Of a DNA stretch of 64,000 nucleotides, positions 8,533 through 17,134 are shown piece by piece (position 1 is the first letter of the stretch; each line of letters starts with the position of its first letter). Made by a program: the position numbers and the translations under genes. The notes below the pieces were generated by a model. It saw only the letters and a list, made by a program, of their open reading frames with translations, searched no databases and was not told the origin of the DNA. Source of the DNA: Postechiella sp039985655. Its GTDB lineage: Bacteria; Bacteroidota; Bacteroidia; Flavobacteriales; Flavobacteriaceae. The stretch covers positions 124,001-188,000 of the forward strand of contig JBDWSF010000037.1 of NCBI GenBank assembly GCA_039985655.1, in the 5' to 3' direction.

Positions 8533-8566
8533 AGATCGTCACGTCGCATACTCCTCTCAATGACGT
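8533..8566. repeat. Dispersed intergenic repeat (family D), copy 1
   Basis: AGATCGTCACGTCGCATACT followed by CCTCTCAATGACGT. The AGATxG...CAATGACG frame is shared with the hairpin at 51941-52005, read in the other orientation. Confidence 0.45.
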
Positions 8567-8630
8567 ATTTTAAAAAGGTATAGTGGAAAGCCTGACCGTA
8601 GTGACTCCTACAAGTTTTTTTTAACCTTGT

Positions 8631-8881
8631 AACCTGAATTCGACCTAAGAAAAACGAGAGTCTTTACATAAAATACTATTTATTAAATGCTTGTGCCAAA
8701 TAAATATGCTTCAGTCTCTTTATAATATGTGAGGTTTGACTAATTTCAAGCTAAAAACCACTAAACATACCATCTTCTTCCTTAAATTAACATAAACTAG
8801 CCAGCTAGTCTATGTTGATTATAAGTCGAATCTAGCATATTTATTGACTTCTATCTACGATTCTTACATCGAATTCAGGTT
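8631..8881. repeat. 251-bp non-coding segment with 13-bp inverted ends
   Basis: AACCTGAATTCGA at 8631-8643 is matched perfectly by TCGAATTCAGGTT at 8869-8881. Between them the DNA is AT-rich, without a frame, and has one internal imperfect palindrome at 8789-8816 (AACATAAACTAG against CTAGTCTATGTT). It could be a small non-autonomous element. Confidence 0.4.
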
Positions 8882-8910
8882 TGTAGGTTTGGAGCGTAAG
8901 TAACGCCATA

Positions 8911-8941
8911 AAAAAACGCAACCAAATTAATGATTGCGTTT
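8911..8941 (-). terminator. dnaK intrinsic terminator
   Basis: On the minus strand, AAACGCAA, a 12-base loop and TTGCGTTT form a perfect 8-bp stem that runs into further Ts. It lies about 94 bases after the dnaK stop. Confidence 0.8.
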
Positions 8942-9034
8942 AATACTATTTTGATAAGACTCTTTTTAAGATTCCGAAACAAGTTCGGAATAAGTGATTC
9001 GCTCACTTTTTAAAAAAGTAGTTCTCTACTCTAT

Positions 9035-10939
9035 TTACTTAACTTCTTCGAAGTCTACATCTTCCACATTATCACTTTCTGCTTGAGCTGGTTCTCCTGC
9101 TCCTGCATCTGGTCCTGCTGCTCCACCTTGAGCATCAGCCTGTGCTTTGTACATTTCTTCAGATGCTACTTTCCAAGCTTCATTTATTTTCTCTAAAGCA
9201 GGTGCTATTACAGCAACGTCTTTAGATTCGAATGCTGCTTTTAATTCTGTTAAAGCTTCTTCAACAGGTTGCTTTTTATCATCAGATATTTTATCACCAA
9301 ATTCTGCTAATTGTTTTTCCGTTTGGAAAATCATAGAATCTGCTTCATTCAATGTCTTAGCTTCTTCTGCTGCTTTTGCATCAGATTCTGCATTTGCTTC
9401 TGCATCTGCTTTCATTTGTGCAATTTCATCTTCAGTTAATCCAGAAGATGCTTCGATTCTAATATCTTGTTTCTTACCTGTTGCTTTATCTTCTGCGCTT
9501 ACTTTAATAATACCATTGGCATCAATATCAAAAGTTACCTCAATTTGTGGAACGCCTCTTTGTGCTGGTGGAATATCACTTAAGTGAAAACGACCTATTG
9601 TTTTGTTATGTTGTGCCATTGGACGTTCTCCCTGTAAAACATGGATTTCTACCGATGGCTGGTTATCTGCAGCTGTAGAGAATACTTGTGATTTCTTAGT
9701 AGGAATCGTTGTATTCGCTTCAATAAGCTTCGTCATAACGTTACCCATAGTTTCAATACCAAGAGATAAAGGTGTTACATCTAAAAGTAATACATCCTTA
9801 ACATCTCCTGTTAAAACACCACCTTGAATACCAGCTCCTAAAGAAACAACCTCATCAGGATTAACACCTTTACTTGGTGCTTTTCCAAAGAATTTCTCAA
9901 CAGCTTCTTGTACTGCAGGAATACGAGTAGAACCACCTACTAAAATAACCTCATCAATATCAGATTTAGATAAACCTGCTGCTTTTAAAGCAGATGCACA
10001 AGGCTCGATAGTACGTTTTACTAAATCGTCAATTAATTGCTCGAATTTAGCTTTTGTTAATGTACGCACTAAGTGTTTTGGTCCACTAGCAGTAGCAGTA
10101 ATATAAGGTAAGTTGATTTCTGTTTGAGCAGAAGACGATAATTCAATCTTCGCTTTTTCAGCAGCTTCTTTTAAACGTTGTAAAGACATTGGATCTTTAC
10201 GTAAGTCCATGTTTTCTTCAGTTTGAAACTCATCAGCTAACCAGTTGATGATTTTTTGATCAACATCATCACCACCTAAGTGTGTATCACCATCTGTGGA
10301 CAATACTTCAAATACACCATCTCCTAATTCAAGGATAGATACATCATGTGTTCCTCCACCAAAATCAAATACAACTATTTTTTGGTCTGTTCCTTTTTTG
10401 TCCATACCGTAAGCTAAAGCAGCCGCAGTAGGTTCGTTTATAATTCTTCTTACTTTTAAACCAGCAATCTCTCCAGCTTCTTTCGTTGCTTGACGTTGGC
10501 TATCGTTAAAGTAAGCAGGTACTGTAATTACAGCTTCTGTTACATCAGTTCCTAAATAATCTTCAGCAGTTTTCTTCATTTTTTGAAGAATCATAGCTGA
10601 TAATTCTTGAGGCGTATATAAACGACCATCAATATCTACACGAGGTGTATCATTATCACCTTTTACTACTGTGTAAGGTACACGTTCTGCTTCTTTTTTA
10701 GACTCAGAATATTTGTTCCCCATAAAACGTTTAATAGAATAAACTGTTTTTGTTGGATTAGTTACCGCTTGACGCTTTGCAGGATCTCCAACTTTTATTT
10801 CACCGCCTTCTACAAAAGCGATTACAGATGGTGTCGTACGTTTTCCCTCTGCATTTGGAATTACAACTGGCTCGTTACCTTCCATCACAGAAACGCAAGA
10901 GTTGGTTGTTCCTAAATCGATTCCAATAATTTTACTCAT
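9035..10939 (-). CDS. dnaK: Chaperone DnaK (Hsp70)
   Basis: The 634-residue ATP-dependent chaperone binds exposed hydrophobic segments of unfolded proteins in the cytosol. The N-terminal ATPase begins with GIDLGTTNSCVSVMEG and has the family signatures VFDFGGGTHDVSILELGDG and VILVGGSTRIPAVQ. The substrate-binding domain starts near residue 390 after the linker DVLLLDVTPLSLGIE. The tail ends in the usual GGAAGPDAG-rich stretch and EDVDFEEVK. dnaJ and grpE are not next to it. The upstream gap holds two palindromes that may control it. Confidence 0.98.
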   Translation of the reverse strand: MSKIIGIDLGTTNSCVSVMEGNEPVVIPNAEGKRTTPSVIAFVEGGEIKVGDPAKRQAVTNPTKTVYSIKRFMGNKYSESKKEAERVPYTVVKGDNDTPRVDIDGRLYTPQELSAMILQKMKKTAEDYLGTDVTEAVITVPAYFNDSQRQATKEAGEIAGLKVRRIINEPTAAALAYGMDKKGTDQKIVVFDFGGGTHDVSILELGDGVFEVLSTDGDTHLGGDDVDQKIINWLADEFQTEENMDLRKDPMSLQRLKEAAEKAKIELSSSAQTEINLPYITATASGPKHLVRTLTKAKFEQLIDDLVKRTIEPCASALKAAGLSKSDIDEVILVGGSTRIPAVQEAVEKFFGKAPSKGVNPDEVVSLGAGIQGGVLTGDVKDVLLLDVTPLSLGIETMGNVMTKLIEANTTIPTKKSQVFSTAADNQPSVEIHVLQGERPMAQHNKTIGRFHLSDIPPAQRGVPQIEVTFDIDANGIIKVSAEDKATGKKQDIRIEASSGLTEDEIAQMKADAEANAESDAKAAEEAKTLNEADSMIFQTEKQLAEFGDKISDDKKQPVEEALTELKAAFESKDVAVIAPALEKINEAWKVASEEMYKAQADAQGGAAGPDAGAGEPAQAESDNVEDVDFEEVK

Positions 10940-10974
10940 AATATTTATACTTTAATTGTGTTCAATGTTCATTT

Positions 10975-10993
10975 TTATACTCGGAAAGTATAA
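10975..10993. promoter_or_regulatory. Inverted repeat in the dnaK leader
   Basis: TTATACT, CGGAA, AGTATAA: perfect 7-bp arms, 36 bases before the dnaK ATG. It may be an operator or an mRNA hairpin in the 5' leader. Confidence 0.4.
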
Positions 10994-11014
10994 GTCAATC
11001 TTTATGCCAACTCA

Positions 11015-11041
11015 AAAAATATGACATCATGTCATATTTTT
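11015..11041. promoter_or_regulatory. Perfect 27-bp palindrome upstream of dnaK
   Basis: AAAAATATGACAT, a central C, and ATGTCATATTTTT form perfect 13-bp arms. It lies 76 bases upstream of dnaK in the gap shared with the divergent sdaA gene. The core TGACATCATGTCA looks like a dimeric regulator site. No gene ends here, so a terminator role is unlikely. Confidence 0.5.
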
Positions 11042-11389
11042 AGTTTTAAGTCGCTGTTTTCAGTCACAGTCGAGCTCAAACGTAATACATAGTCACAGTT
11101 TTCAGTTGTAGTAAACAGTCTATTCCATCATCTCGTTTTACCTTCGCGTCTTTGCGTGACAACCAACACACCGTGAAAACTCAGCGAATCTCAGTATAGT
11201 AAAAAGCAACACATCAATAAAAATCCAACTTCCATATTCAATCTTCCATCATTTTAAACTTTATTCTTTAGCATCTTTGAGTAATATCTCCCTCAGCGAA
11301 TCTTAGTGTAACTATCACAAAAGCAGCACATCTCTAAAAACTAAAAAAAATCATACAAAAAAAACATAATTCAATCAAAACAATCTATC

Positions 11390-11397
11390 TATATTTG
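11390..11397 (+). promoter_or_regulatory. -7 promoter box for sdaA
   Basis: TATATTTG is an exact TAnnTTTG -7 element, 24 bases before the ATG at 11422. No TTG is found at the right distance upstream. The box overlaps a possible TTG start at 11395, which argues against that start. Confidence 0.55.
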
Positions 11398-11421
11398 CTT
11401 AACTATAACGATTGCGCAACT

Positions 11422-12843
11422 ATGGAATGTATTTCTATTTTCGACATGTTAAAGATTGGCATCGGGCCATCTAGCTCCCATACTCTAGGACCTTGGCGAG
11501 CAGCAGAACGGTGGATCGAAGAATTGAAAGACACTCATAATTTCAATAAAGTTGAAAAAATCACCATAGACCTTTATGGCTCTTTATCACTTACTGGAAA
11601 AGGACATGCCACAGATTATGCTATTATGCTGGGTTTAAATGGTGTCAATCCCGAAACCATACCAACAGAAGACATTGAAAACATAATTACCGCTATACAA
11701 AAGAATCATACTTTAATACTTAACAACGAAAAGCAATTAGCATTCAACCCCAAAACAGATATTATTTTTAATAGAACCTTTTTGCCATTTCATTCCAATG
11801 GAATGACATTTACAGCAACTATTGTAAATCAAAAAATCCAATCTACGTTCTATTCTATTGGTGGTGGATTCGTTGTAAAAGAAGAACTAAGCAATTCAAA
11901 AAAGAATTTTGAAATTAAATGTTCGTTCCCTTATCCTATTGAAAAAGGAGAAGATTTAATTAAATTTTGTCATCATTTAAATCGCCCCATATCAAAAGTT
12001 GTTTTAGAAAATGAAAAATCCATCCGCTCAGAAAAAGACATAGACTTTGAATTAAAACGTATTTGGAATACGATGTTAGAATCTATGTATACAGGTTGTC
12101 ATACTGAAGGCAAACTCCCCGGAGGATTAAACGTTACACGTCGTGCTTACGACATAAACAAAAATTTATTAGGATCTGCAACCTATAATAATCAAATAGA
12201 ATGGATATATGCCATTAGAGATACAGAAGTTAAGTTTAGACAAATATTAAAATGGGTAAGCTGCTTTGCTTTAGCAGTTAACGAAGTAAACGCATCTTTA
12301 GGGCGTGTGGTAACTGCACCTACTAATGGTAGCGCTGGAGTTATACCTGCAGTACTTATGTACTATTTAGTTATAGAAAATCACGATGGTAATTTTGAAG
12401 ACATAAAAAAGTTCTTATTAGTCGCTAGCGAAATTGGAAGTATATTTAAAAAAGGCGCAACCATAAGTGCAGCGATGGGTGGTTGTCAAGCAGAAATTGG
12501 TGTATCTTCAGCTATGGCAGCTGGTGCACTTTGCGAATTATTAGGTGGTTCTGCAGAACAAGTTTTAATTGCTTCAGAAATTGCTATGGAACACCATTTA
12601 GGTTTAACATGTGATCCTATTGGCGGGTTAGTACAAATACCATGTATAGAACGTAATGCTATGGGTGCCATAAAAGCCATTAATGCTGCCGAACTTGCTT
12701 TGGACACAGATCCTAAAAACGTAAAAGTTCCATTAGATAAAGTCGTTAACACTATGTGGGAAACAGCAAAAGACATGAACTCTAAATATAAAGAAACAAG
12801 CGAAGGCGGTTTGGCTGTTGGCGTTAATATGACAGACTGCTAA
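11422..12843 (+). CDS. sdaA: L-serine ammonia-lyase, single-chain 4Fe-4S type
   Basis: The enzyme deaminates L-serine to pyruvate and ammonia in the cytosol. The start at 11422 gives 473 residues beginning MECISIFDMLKIGIGPSSSH. That SSSHTLGPW stretch is the substrate and metal region of the family's beta domain. Three cysteines at about residues 355, 397 and 408 are spaced Cx41Cx10C, the pattern that holds the catalytic 4Fe-4S cluster, and the last two sit in TCDPIGGLVQIPC. Both domains are on one chain. It is a single-gene unit. Confidence 0.95.
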   Translation: MECISIFDMLKIGIGPSSSHTLGPWRAAERWIEELKDTHNFNKVEKITIDLYGSLSLTGKGHATDYAIMLGLNGVNPETIPTEDIENIITAIQKNHTLILNNEKQLAFNPKTDIIFNRTFLPFHSNGMTFTATIVNQKIQSTFYSIGGGFVVKEELSNSKKNFEIKCSFPYPIEKGEDLIKFCHHLNRPISKVVLENEKSIRSEKDIDFELKRIWNTMLESMYTGCHTEGKLPGGLNVTRRAYDINKNLLGSATYNNQIEWIYAIRDTEVKFRQILKWVSCFALAVNEVNASLGRVVTAPTNGSAGVIPAVLMYYLVIENHDGNFEDIKKFLLVASEIGSIFKKGATISAAMGGCQAEIGVSSAMAAGALCELLGGSAEQVLIASEIAMEHHLGLTCDPIGGLVQIPCIERNAMGAIKAINAAELALDTDPKNVKVPLDKVVNTMWETAKDMNSKYKETSEGGLAVGVNMTDC

Positions 12844-13188
12844 TTGTTAAGTATTCAGTTAGCAGTATTCAGTGGCAGTACTCAGTCACACTCAATCCTT
12901 TAAAAAAGTTTTCAGTCTCAGTATCAGTAATTTGTAAAAATTTTTCTTCAAGAGTAAGCAAATCTGTGACAATCTGTGAAATCCGTATCAAAATTAGTTT
13001 TCAACATTCAATCACAGTTTACAATTTTACTCAATCCCATAAAAGCTTTGCGACTTAATGCCTTTGTTATAAAAATGAATAGATTCTAAGTAATTCATAC
13101 TAAAAACTCTGCAATTCTCTGTGTGTCTCTGCGTATCACTGTGAAAAGTATATCCATAAAAAATCTGTAAAATCCGTGTCACAAATAT
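12844..13188. other. Gene-free gap with degenerate short repeats
   Basis: No gene was found. The first 60 bases repeat a CAGTATTCAGT-like word several times (AGCAGTATTCAGTGGCAGTA, then CTCAGTCACA). Further on are pieces such as AATCTGTGAAATCCGT and TCTGCGTATCACTGTGAAAA. They echo the words seen upstream of sdaA. No stem-loop terminator for sdaA was identified. Confidence 0.4.
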
Positions 13189-13647
13189 TTACTTCCCACA
13201 AGTAGACCGTCGCCGTGTATCAATCAAATAAATAATTTTCCATTGCTTACCGTCTTTAAACAGTTGAAAAGAATTCACACCACAATGACTAAATTCATCA
13301 TTGAACCAAAACTCGTAGGGCGTCCAAGCATTTGCCATGTTGCCATCTACTTGAATACTATAATTTAATAAACGTTCATCCCATTTCTGATCTGCAGTTC
13401 TAGTAGCTATAGCATTCAATAATTTATTAGGGTCATCGGTTACTAAAATAGCTTTACCTTCTTTATTTCTGTATGTTGTTTGCATTAAAATTTTATCCAT
13501 CATTACAGATTTCATCAAAACCGTATCACCTTTATGAAAACCTTCAAAAAAAGTATCAACAGTAGCTTTAACTTGATACTTCTCATCAACTTGAGCTTTC
13601 ACAGAAGCCGTAATAAGTATCACCAGATACAATATAAAACGTGCCAT
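13189..13647 (-). CDS. Exported NTF2-like (SnoaL-like) protein
   Basis: The 152-residue protein has a signal peptide (MARFILYLVILITASVKAQ). The mature chain fits the NTF2-like cone fold: an N-terminal helix (VKATVDTFFEGFHKGDT), then strands such as ANAWTPYEFWFNDE and NSFQLFKDGKQWKIIYLID near the end. The family covers many small-molecule binding proteins and lumazine-binding-like proteins; no catalytic residues can be assigned. It is transcribed towards sdaA and divergent from panB. Confidence 0.75.
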   Translation of the reverse strand: MARFILYLVILITASVKAQVDEKYQVKATVDTFFEGFHKGDTVLMKSVMMDKILMQTTYRNKEGKAILVTDDPNKLLNAIATRTADQKWDERLLNYSIQVDGNMANAWTPYEFWFNDEFSHCGVNSFQLFKDGKQWKIIYLIDTRRRSTCGK

Positions 13648-13765
13648 AATTAAGAGTTTTGACCTAAATTAATTCATACCATTCAATCCTAGAGCCACTT
13701 AAAGAAAAGTTTAACAGTATCTACTTAATTTATTACATTTACAGTCTATCAAAATTTTAAAATCT

Positions 13766-14584
13766 ATGTCAGTAGCAAAAAAAGAATACAAACGCGTTAC
13801 CGTAAAAACATTAGTGGATATGAAAGCCAATGGCGAAAAAATATCCATGTTAACGGCATACGATTATACGATGGCCAAAATTGTTGATAGCGCTGGTATT
13901 GATGTTATTTTAGTTGGAGATTCTGCAAGTAATGTAATGGCAGGTCACGAAACAACATTGCCTATTACTTTAGATCAAATGATTTATCATGCCTCCTCAG
14001 TAATTAGAGCTATAGATAGATGTTTAGTTGTAGTAGATTTACCATTTGGGAGCTACCAAAGTGATCCTAAAGAAGCACTCCGTTCTGCCATTAGAATTAT
14101 GAAAGAAAGTGGTGCGCATTCCGTTAAAATGGAAGGCGGTAAAGAAATTAAAGAATCTATAAAACGTATTCTAAATGCTGGTATTCCAGTAATGGGCCAT
14201 TTAGGATTAACACCACAGTCCATTTATAAGTTTGGAACTTACACGGTTCGTGCTAAAGAAGAACAAGAGGCTATTAACTTAATTGAAGATGCCAAAATGC
14301 TAGAGCGGATTGGCTGTTTTGCTATCGTTTTGGAAAAGATACCTGCTAAACTGGCTAAACAAGTTGCCGAAAGTGTAAACATACCTATTATTGGTATTGG
14401 AGCTGGTGGAGATGTAGACGGACAAGTACTAGTATTACACGACATGCTTGGTATGACACACGAATTTAATCCGCGTTTTTTACGTCGTTATATGAATTTA
14501 TATGAAGAAATGACAAGCGCAATTTCACAATATGTCGATGATGTAAAGGCAGAAGATTTTCCTAATGAAAATGAACAATATTAA
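13766..14584 (+). CDS. panB: 3-methyl-2-oxobutanoate hydroxymethyltransferase
   Basis: This 272-residue cytosolic enzyme uses methylene-tetrahydrofolate to turn ketoisovalerate into ketopantoate, the first committed step to pantothenate and CoA. Diagnostic stretches are SMLTAYDYTMAKIVDSAG, VGDSASNVMAGHETT, and the ending GIGAGGDVDGQVLVLHDMLG. Length is typical. A TACATTTA sequence about 35 bases upstream is one base off a -7 box. Downstream is the inverted-repeat-bounded four-helix-bundle gene, then the pseudouridine synthase. Confidence 0.97.
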   Translation: MSVAKKEYKRVTVKTLVDMKANGEKISMLTAYDYTMAKIVDSAGIDVILVGDSASNVMAGHETTLPITLDQMIYHASSVIRAIDRCLVVVDLPFGSYQSDPKEALRSAIRIMKESGAHSVKMEGGKEIKESIKRILNAGIPVMGHLGLTPQSIYKFGTYTVRAKEEQEAINLIEDAKMLERIGCFAIVLEKIPAKLAKQVAESVNIPIIGIGAGGDVDGQVLVLHDMLGMTHEFNPRFLRRYMNLYEEMTSAISQYVDDVKAEDFPNENEQY

Positions 14585-14587
14585 TAT

Positions 14588-14602
14588 TTAGACTTCTTAG
14601 AT
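14588..14602. repeat. Left terminal inverted repeat of the four-helix-bundle cassette
   Basis: TTAGACTTCTTAGAT begins 3 bases after the panB stop. Its exact reverse complement is at 15012-15026. More TTAGA and CTAGAT words follow it inward. Confidence 0.8.
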
Positions 14603-14638
14603 CGTTAGATATACTAGATGTATTAGATAAAAAAATTT

Positions 14639-14992
14639 ATGCACAGATTTAAAGAGTTGGAAATTTGGAAAAGAAGTAGATTATTTTGCTCTCAAATTTA
14701 TGCTTTAACATCAAGCTTCCCTGAAGCTGAAAAATTTGGATTAACAAATCAATTGCGAAGGGCATCTGTTTCTATACCTTCAAACATTGCAGAAGGATCG
14801 TCCAGAAAATCCAATAAAGATTTTGCTAGGTTTTTACAAATTGCGTTAGGTTCTGCTTATGAAATTGAAACGCAATTATTAATTGCTTCCGATTTACAAT
14901 TCTTAACGGATTCAGAATTAAAAGATGCTATTTCAGAATTACAAGAAATCATCAAAATGGTGTCAAAATTCAAATCAACCCTCAAAATCTAA
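14639..14992 (+). CDS. Four-helix-bundle protein (S23/IVP family)
   Basis: The 117-residue all-helical protein carries the family signature LRRASVSIPSNIAEGSSRKS at about residues 40-59 and begins with MHRFKELEIWKRSR. This family was first seen encoded in intervening sequences within bacterial 23S rRNA genes and is also scattered as stand-alone genes in Bacteroidota; its function is not known. The gene sits between panB and a pseudouridine synthase gene and is bounded by perfect 15-bp inverted repeats, which suggests it moved in as a cassette. Confidence 0.9.
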   Translation: MHRFKELEIWKRSRLFCSQIYALTSSFPEAEKFGLTNQLRRASVSIPSNIAEGSSRKSNKDFARFLQIALGSAYEIETQLLIASDLQFLTDSELKDAISELQEIIKMVSKFKSTLKI

Positions 14993-15011
14993 TAATTTAA
15001 CTAGTCTAAAA

Positions 15012-15026
15012 ATCTAAGAAGTCTAA
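15012..15026. repeat. Right terminal inverted repeat of the four-helix-bundle cassette
   Basis: ATCTAAGAAGTCTAA is the exact reverse complement of the left copy and ends 4 bases before the next ATG. The unit from outer edge to outer edge is 439 bases. Confidence 0.8.
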
Positions 15027-15030
15027 TCTA

Positions 15031-15729
15031 ATGTCTAAAACCCTTTCCAATAAAAACAATCTTCAAGTTCTCTTTGAGGACAACCACATTATTGTTGTAA
15101 ACAAACGTGCTGGAGATATTGTACAAGGCGACAAAACGGGAGACAAACCTTTAAGCCATGTTGTTAAAGAATATATTGCCGAAAAATATAACAAAACAGG
15201 CAATGTCTATTTAGGTGTTGTACACAGACTAGACCGACCAACAACTGGTGTTATTATATTCTCAAAAACAAGTAAAGCTTTACCAAGGCTTAATAAATTA
15301 TTTGCCGACAAAGAAGCAAAAAAAACATACTGGGCCGTTGTAAAAAACAAACCTTCAAAAACTAACGACACACTAATTCATTGGCTTAAAAAGAATCCGA
15401 AAAACAATAAATCAACACCATACGCTAAAGAAATAAAAGAGAGTAAAAAGGCCATTCTTCATTATAAATTATTAAAAAGCTTAAACAATTATCATCTTTT
15501 AGAAATTAGTTTAGAAACTGGTAGACATCATCAAATACGTACACAATTGGCATCAATTGGTTCTCCCATAAAAGGCGATTTAAAATATGGGTTTAATCGT
15601 AGTAACCCAGATGCCAGTATTCATCTCCATGCTCGGCATATTTCGTTTATTCATCCTGTAAAAAAAGAACTTATAAATATTACTGCTCCACTTCCTAAGG
15701 ATGTCATTTGGGATGCTTGTTTAAATTAA
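15031..15729 (+). CDS. RluA-family RNA pseudouridine synthase
   Basis: The 232-residue enzyme isomerises uridine to pseudouridine in RNA. The catalytic motif is VVHRLDRPTTGVIIFSKTS with catalytic Asp at residue 68; the second family block is LLEISLETGRHHQIRTQLA. There is no N-terminal S4 domain, so this is the short form. The RNA target (23S rRNA or tRNA) cannot be told from sequence. It probably shared a transcript with panB before the cassette arrived. Confidence 0.92.
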   Translation: MSKTLSNKNNLQVLFEDNHIIVVNKRAGDIVQGDKTGDKPLSHVVKEYIAEKYNKTGNVYLGVVHRLDRPTTGVIIFSKTSKALPRLNKLFADKEAKKTYWAVVKNKPSKTNDTLIHWLKKNPKNNKSTPYAKEIKESKKAILHYKLLKSLNNYHLLEISLETGRHHQIRTQLASIGSPIKGDLKYGFNRSNPDASIHLHARHISFIHPVKKELINITAPLPKDVIWDACLN

Positions 15730-15754
15730 TTCATTATATTTAATAAAAAATATA

Positions 15755-17134
15755 TTGAATACCATTTCCGAAATTATTGATGCGCAACGCGTTTATTTCA
15801 AGACTCAAAACACTAAGAGCATTTCTTTTAGATTAGAAAAATTAAAGGCTTTAAAACTTGAAATCATATCTAAAGAGCAGGCCATTTATAATGCTCTAAA
15901 AGCAGACTTCAATAAATCTGAATTTGAATCTTTCATAAGTGAATTTGGAATCGTTATTTCTGAGTTAAATTTAGCTATAAAAAACCTTAAACAATGGGCA
16001 AAACCAAAACGCATAAAATCGTCAATGCTTACGTTTCCATCCAAAGATTATATTTATAAGGAACCCTACGGGACAGTTTTGATTATAGCACCTTGGAATT
16101 ACCCATTTCTACTTGCTTTAGAACCCGCAATCATGGCTGTTGCAGCAGGGAACACTGTTGTTATAAAACCTAGTGAATTAACCACAAACACCTCTGCTTT
16201 AATTACAAAAATCATTAAAAAAGTATTCTCTCAAGAACATGTTGTTTCTATAGAAGGCGGTGTAGATGTTGCTACTGAATTACTTGCTAATAAATGGGAT
16301 TATATATTTTTTACAGGCAGCGTTTATGTTGGTAAAATTGTTGCTAAAGCTGCTGCTGAACATTTAACACCTGTTACCTTAGAATTGGGCGGAAAATCTC
16401 CATGTATAATTGATGATACTGTTGATGTAAAATTAGTAGCACGTAGATTGGTTTGGGGTAAGTTTTTAAATGCTGGACAAACCTGTATTTCTCCTGACTA
16501 TTTAATTGTAAAATCGAACATAAAAAAAGACCTTATTGAGGCTCTAAAAAAACAGATTATAAAATGTTATGGAGAAAACCCAAAACAATCTGAAGATTTA
16601 CCAAGAATAATAAACCCGAAAAACACAACGCGATTAGTCGATATTATCAACGATTCTAAAGTGATTTATGGTGGTGAGATTGATTTGCAAAACAACTATA
16701 TAGCCCCTACTCTAATTAACGAACCTAATTTAGATGATAAAGCAATGCAAGGCGAAATATTTGGTCCTATTTTACCAATACTATCCTATGACTCAGAACA
16801 AGGTATAGAACAAATTATTTGGAATTTTGAAAAACCATTATCTCTTTATGTATTTTCAAAAAATGATAGATTTTCAAAAGGTATCATTAATAAATATAGT
16901 TTTGGTGGGGGCGTAATAAACGATGTTTTAATTCATTTTGGAAATCATCGTTTACCTTTTGGTGGCGTTGGTGCAAGTGGTATAGGCGCTTACCATGGCA
17001 AATTGGGTTTTGATATGTTTTCTCATAATAAATCTATTATAAAACGAGGGAATTGGACAGACCCTTCTATAAGATATGCGCCTTATAAAGGCAAACTTAG
17101 TTTAATAAAAAAGATGTTTAAGTGGTTTGCATAA
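15755..17134 (+). CDS. Aldehyde dehydrogenase (class 3-like)
   Basis: The 459-residue enzyme oxidises aldehydes to acids with NAD(P)+. It has the catalytic Glu in VTLELGGKSP (E210) and the catalytic Cys in NAGQTCISPDY (C244), plus the cofactor stretch APWNYPFLLALEPA. Short length and a C-terminal hydrophobic tail fit class 3 fatty-aldehyde types. The start is a TTG at 15755: no in-frame ATG exists before residue 91, and the text from MNTISEIIDAQR onward aligns with the family. It follows the pseudouridine synthase by 25 bases. The substrate is unknown. Confidence 0.92.
   Translation: MNTISEIIDAQRVYFKTQNTKSISFRLEKLKALKLEIISKEQAIYNALKADFNKSEFESFISEFGIVISELNLAIKNLKQWAKPKRIKSSMLTFPSKDYIYKEPYGTVLIIAPWNYPFLLALEPAIMAVAAGNTVVIKPSELTTNTSALITKIIKKVFSQEHVVSIEGGVDVATELLANKWDYIFFTGSVYVGKIVAKAAAEHLTPVTLELGGKSPCIIDDTVDVKLVARRLVWGKFLNAGQTCISPDYLIVKSNIKKDLIEALKKQIIKCYGENPKQSEDLPRIINPKNTTRLVDIINDSKVIYGGEIDLQNNYIAPTLINEPNLDDKAMQGEIFGPILPILSYDSEQGIEQIIWNFEKPLSLYVFSKNDRFSKGIINKYSFGGGVINDVLIHFGNHRLPFGGVGASGIGAYHGKLGFDMFSHNKSIIKRGNWTDPSIRYAPYKGKLSLIKKMFKWFA

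Larger units (their letters stand above)
7902..9034. other. 1.1-kb gene-poor region between aroC and dnaK
   Basis: No intact gene is supported. Short open frames on the minus strand at 8116-8482 give cysteine- and phenylalanine-rich translations without a recognisable domain. The region holds several repeats, a possible frameshifted relic on the plus strand, a 251-bp segment with 13-bp inverted ends and the dnaK terminator, each listed separately. Confidence 0.6.
10940..11421. other. dnaK-sdaA divergent intergenic region
   Basis: No gene in 482 bases. Besides the two palindromes and the sdaA -7 box, bases 11050-11300 hold degenerate short repeats such as CAGTCACAG, CAGTTTTCAGT and TTCGCGTCTTTGCGTGA. 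Similar text recurs after sdaA. Confidence 0.5.

Noticed and set aside
9147..9587. 146-codon frame opposite dnaK
   Set aside because: Antisense shadow of a strongly coding gene; Ser/Ala-rich translation is typical of such shadows.
11395..11421. TTG start that would extend sdaA by nine codons
   Set aside because: The TTG is part of the TATATTTG -7 box, and the ATG at 11422 gives the family N-terminus.
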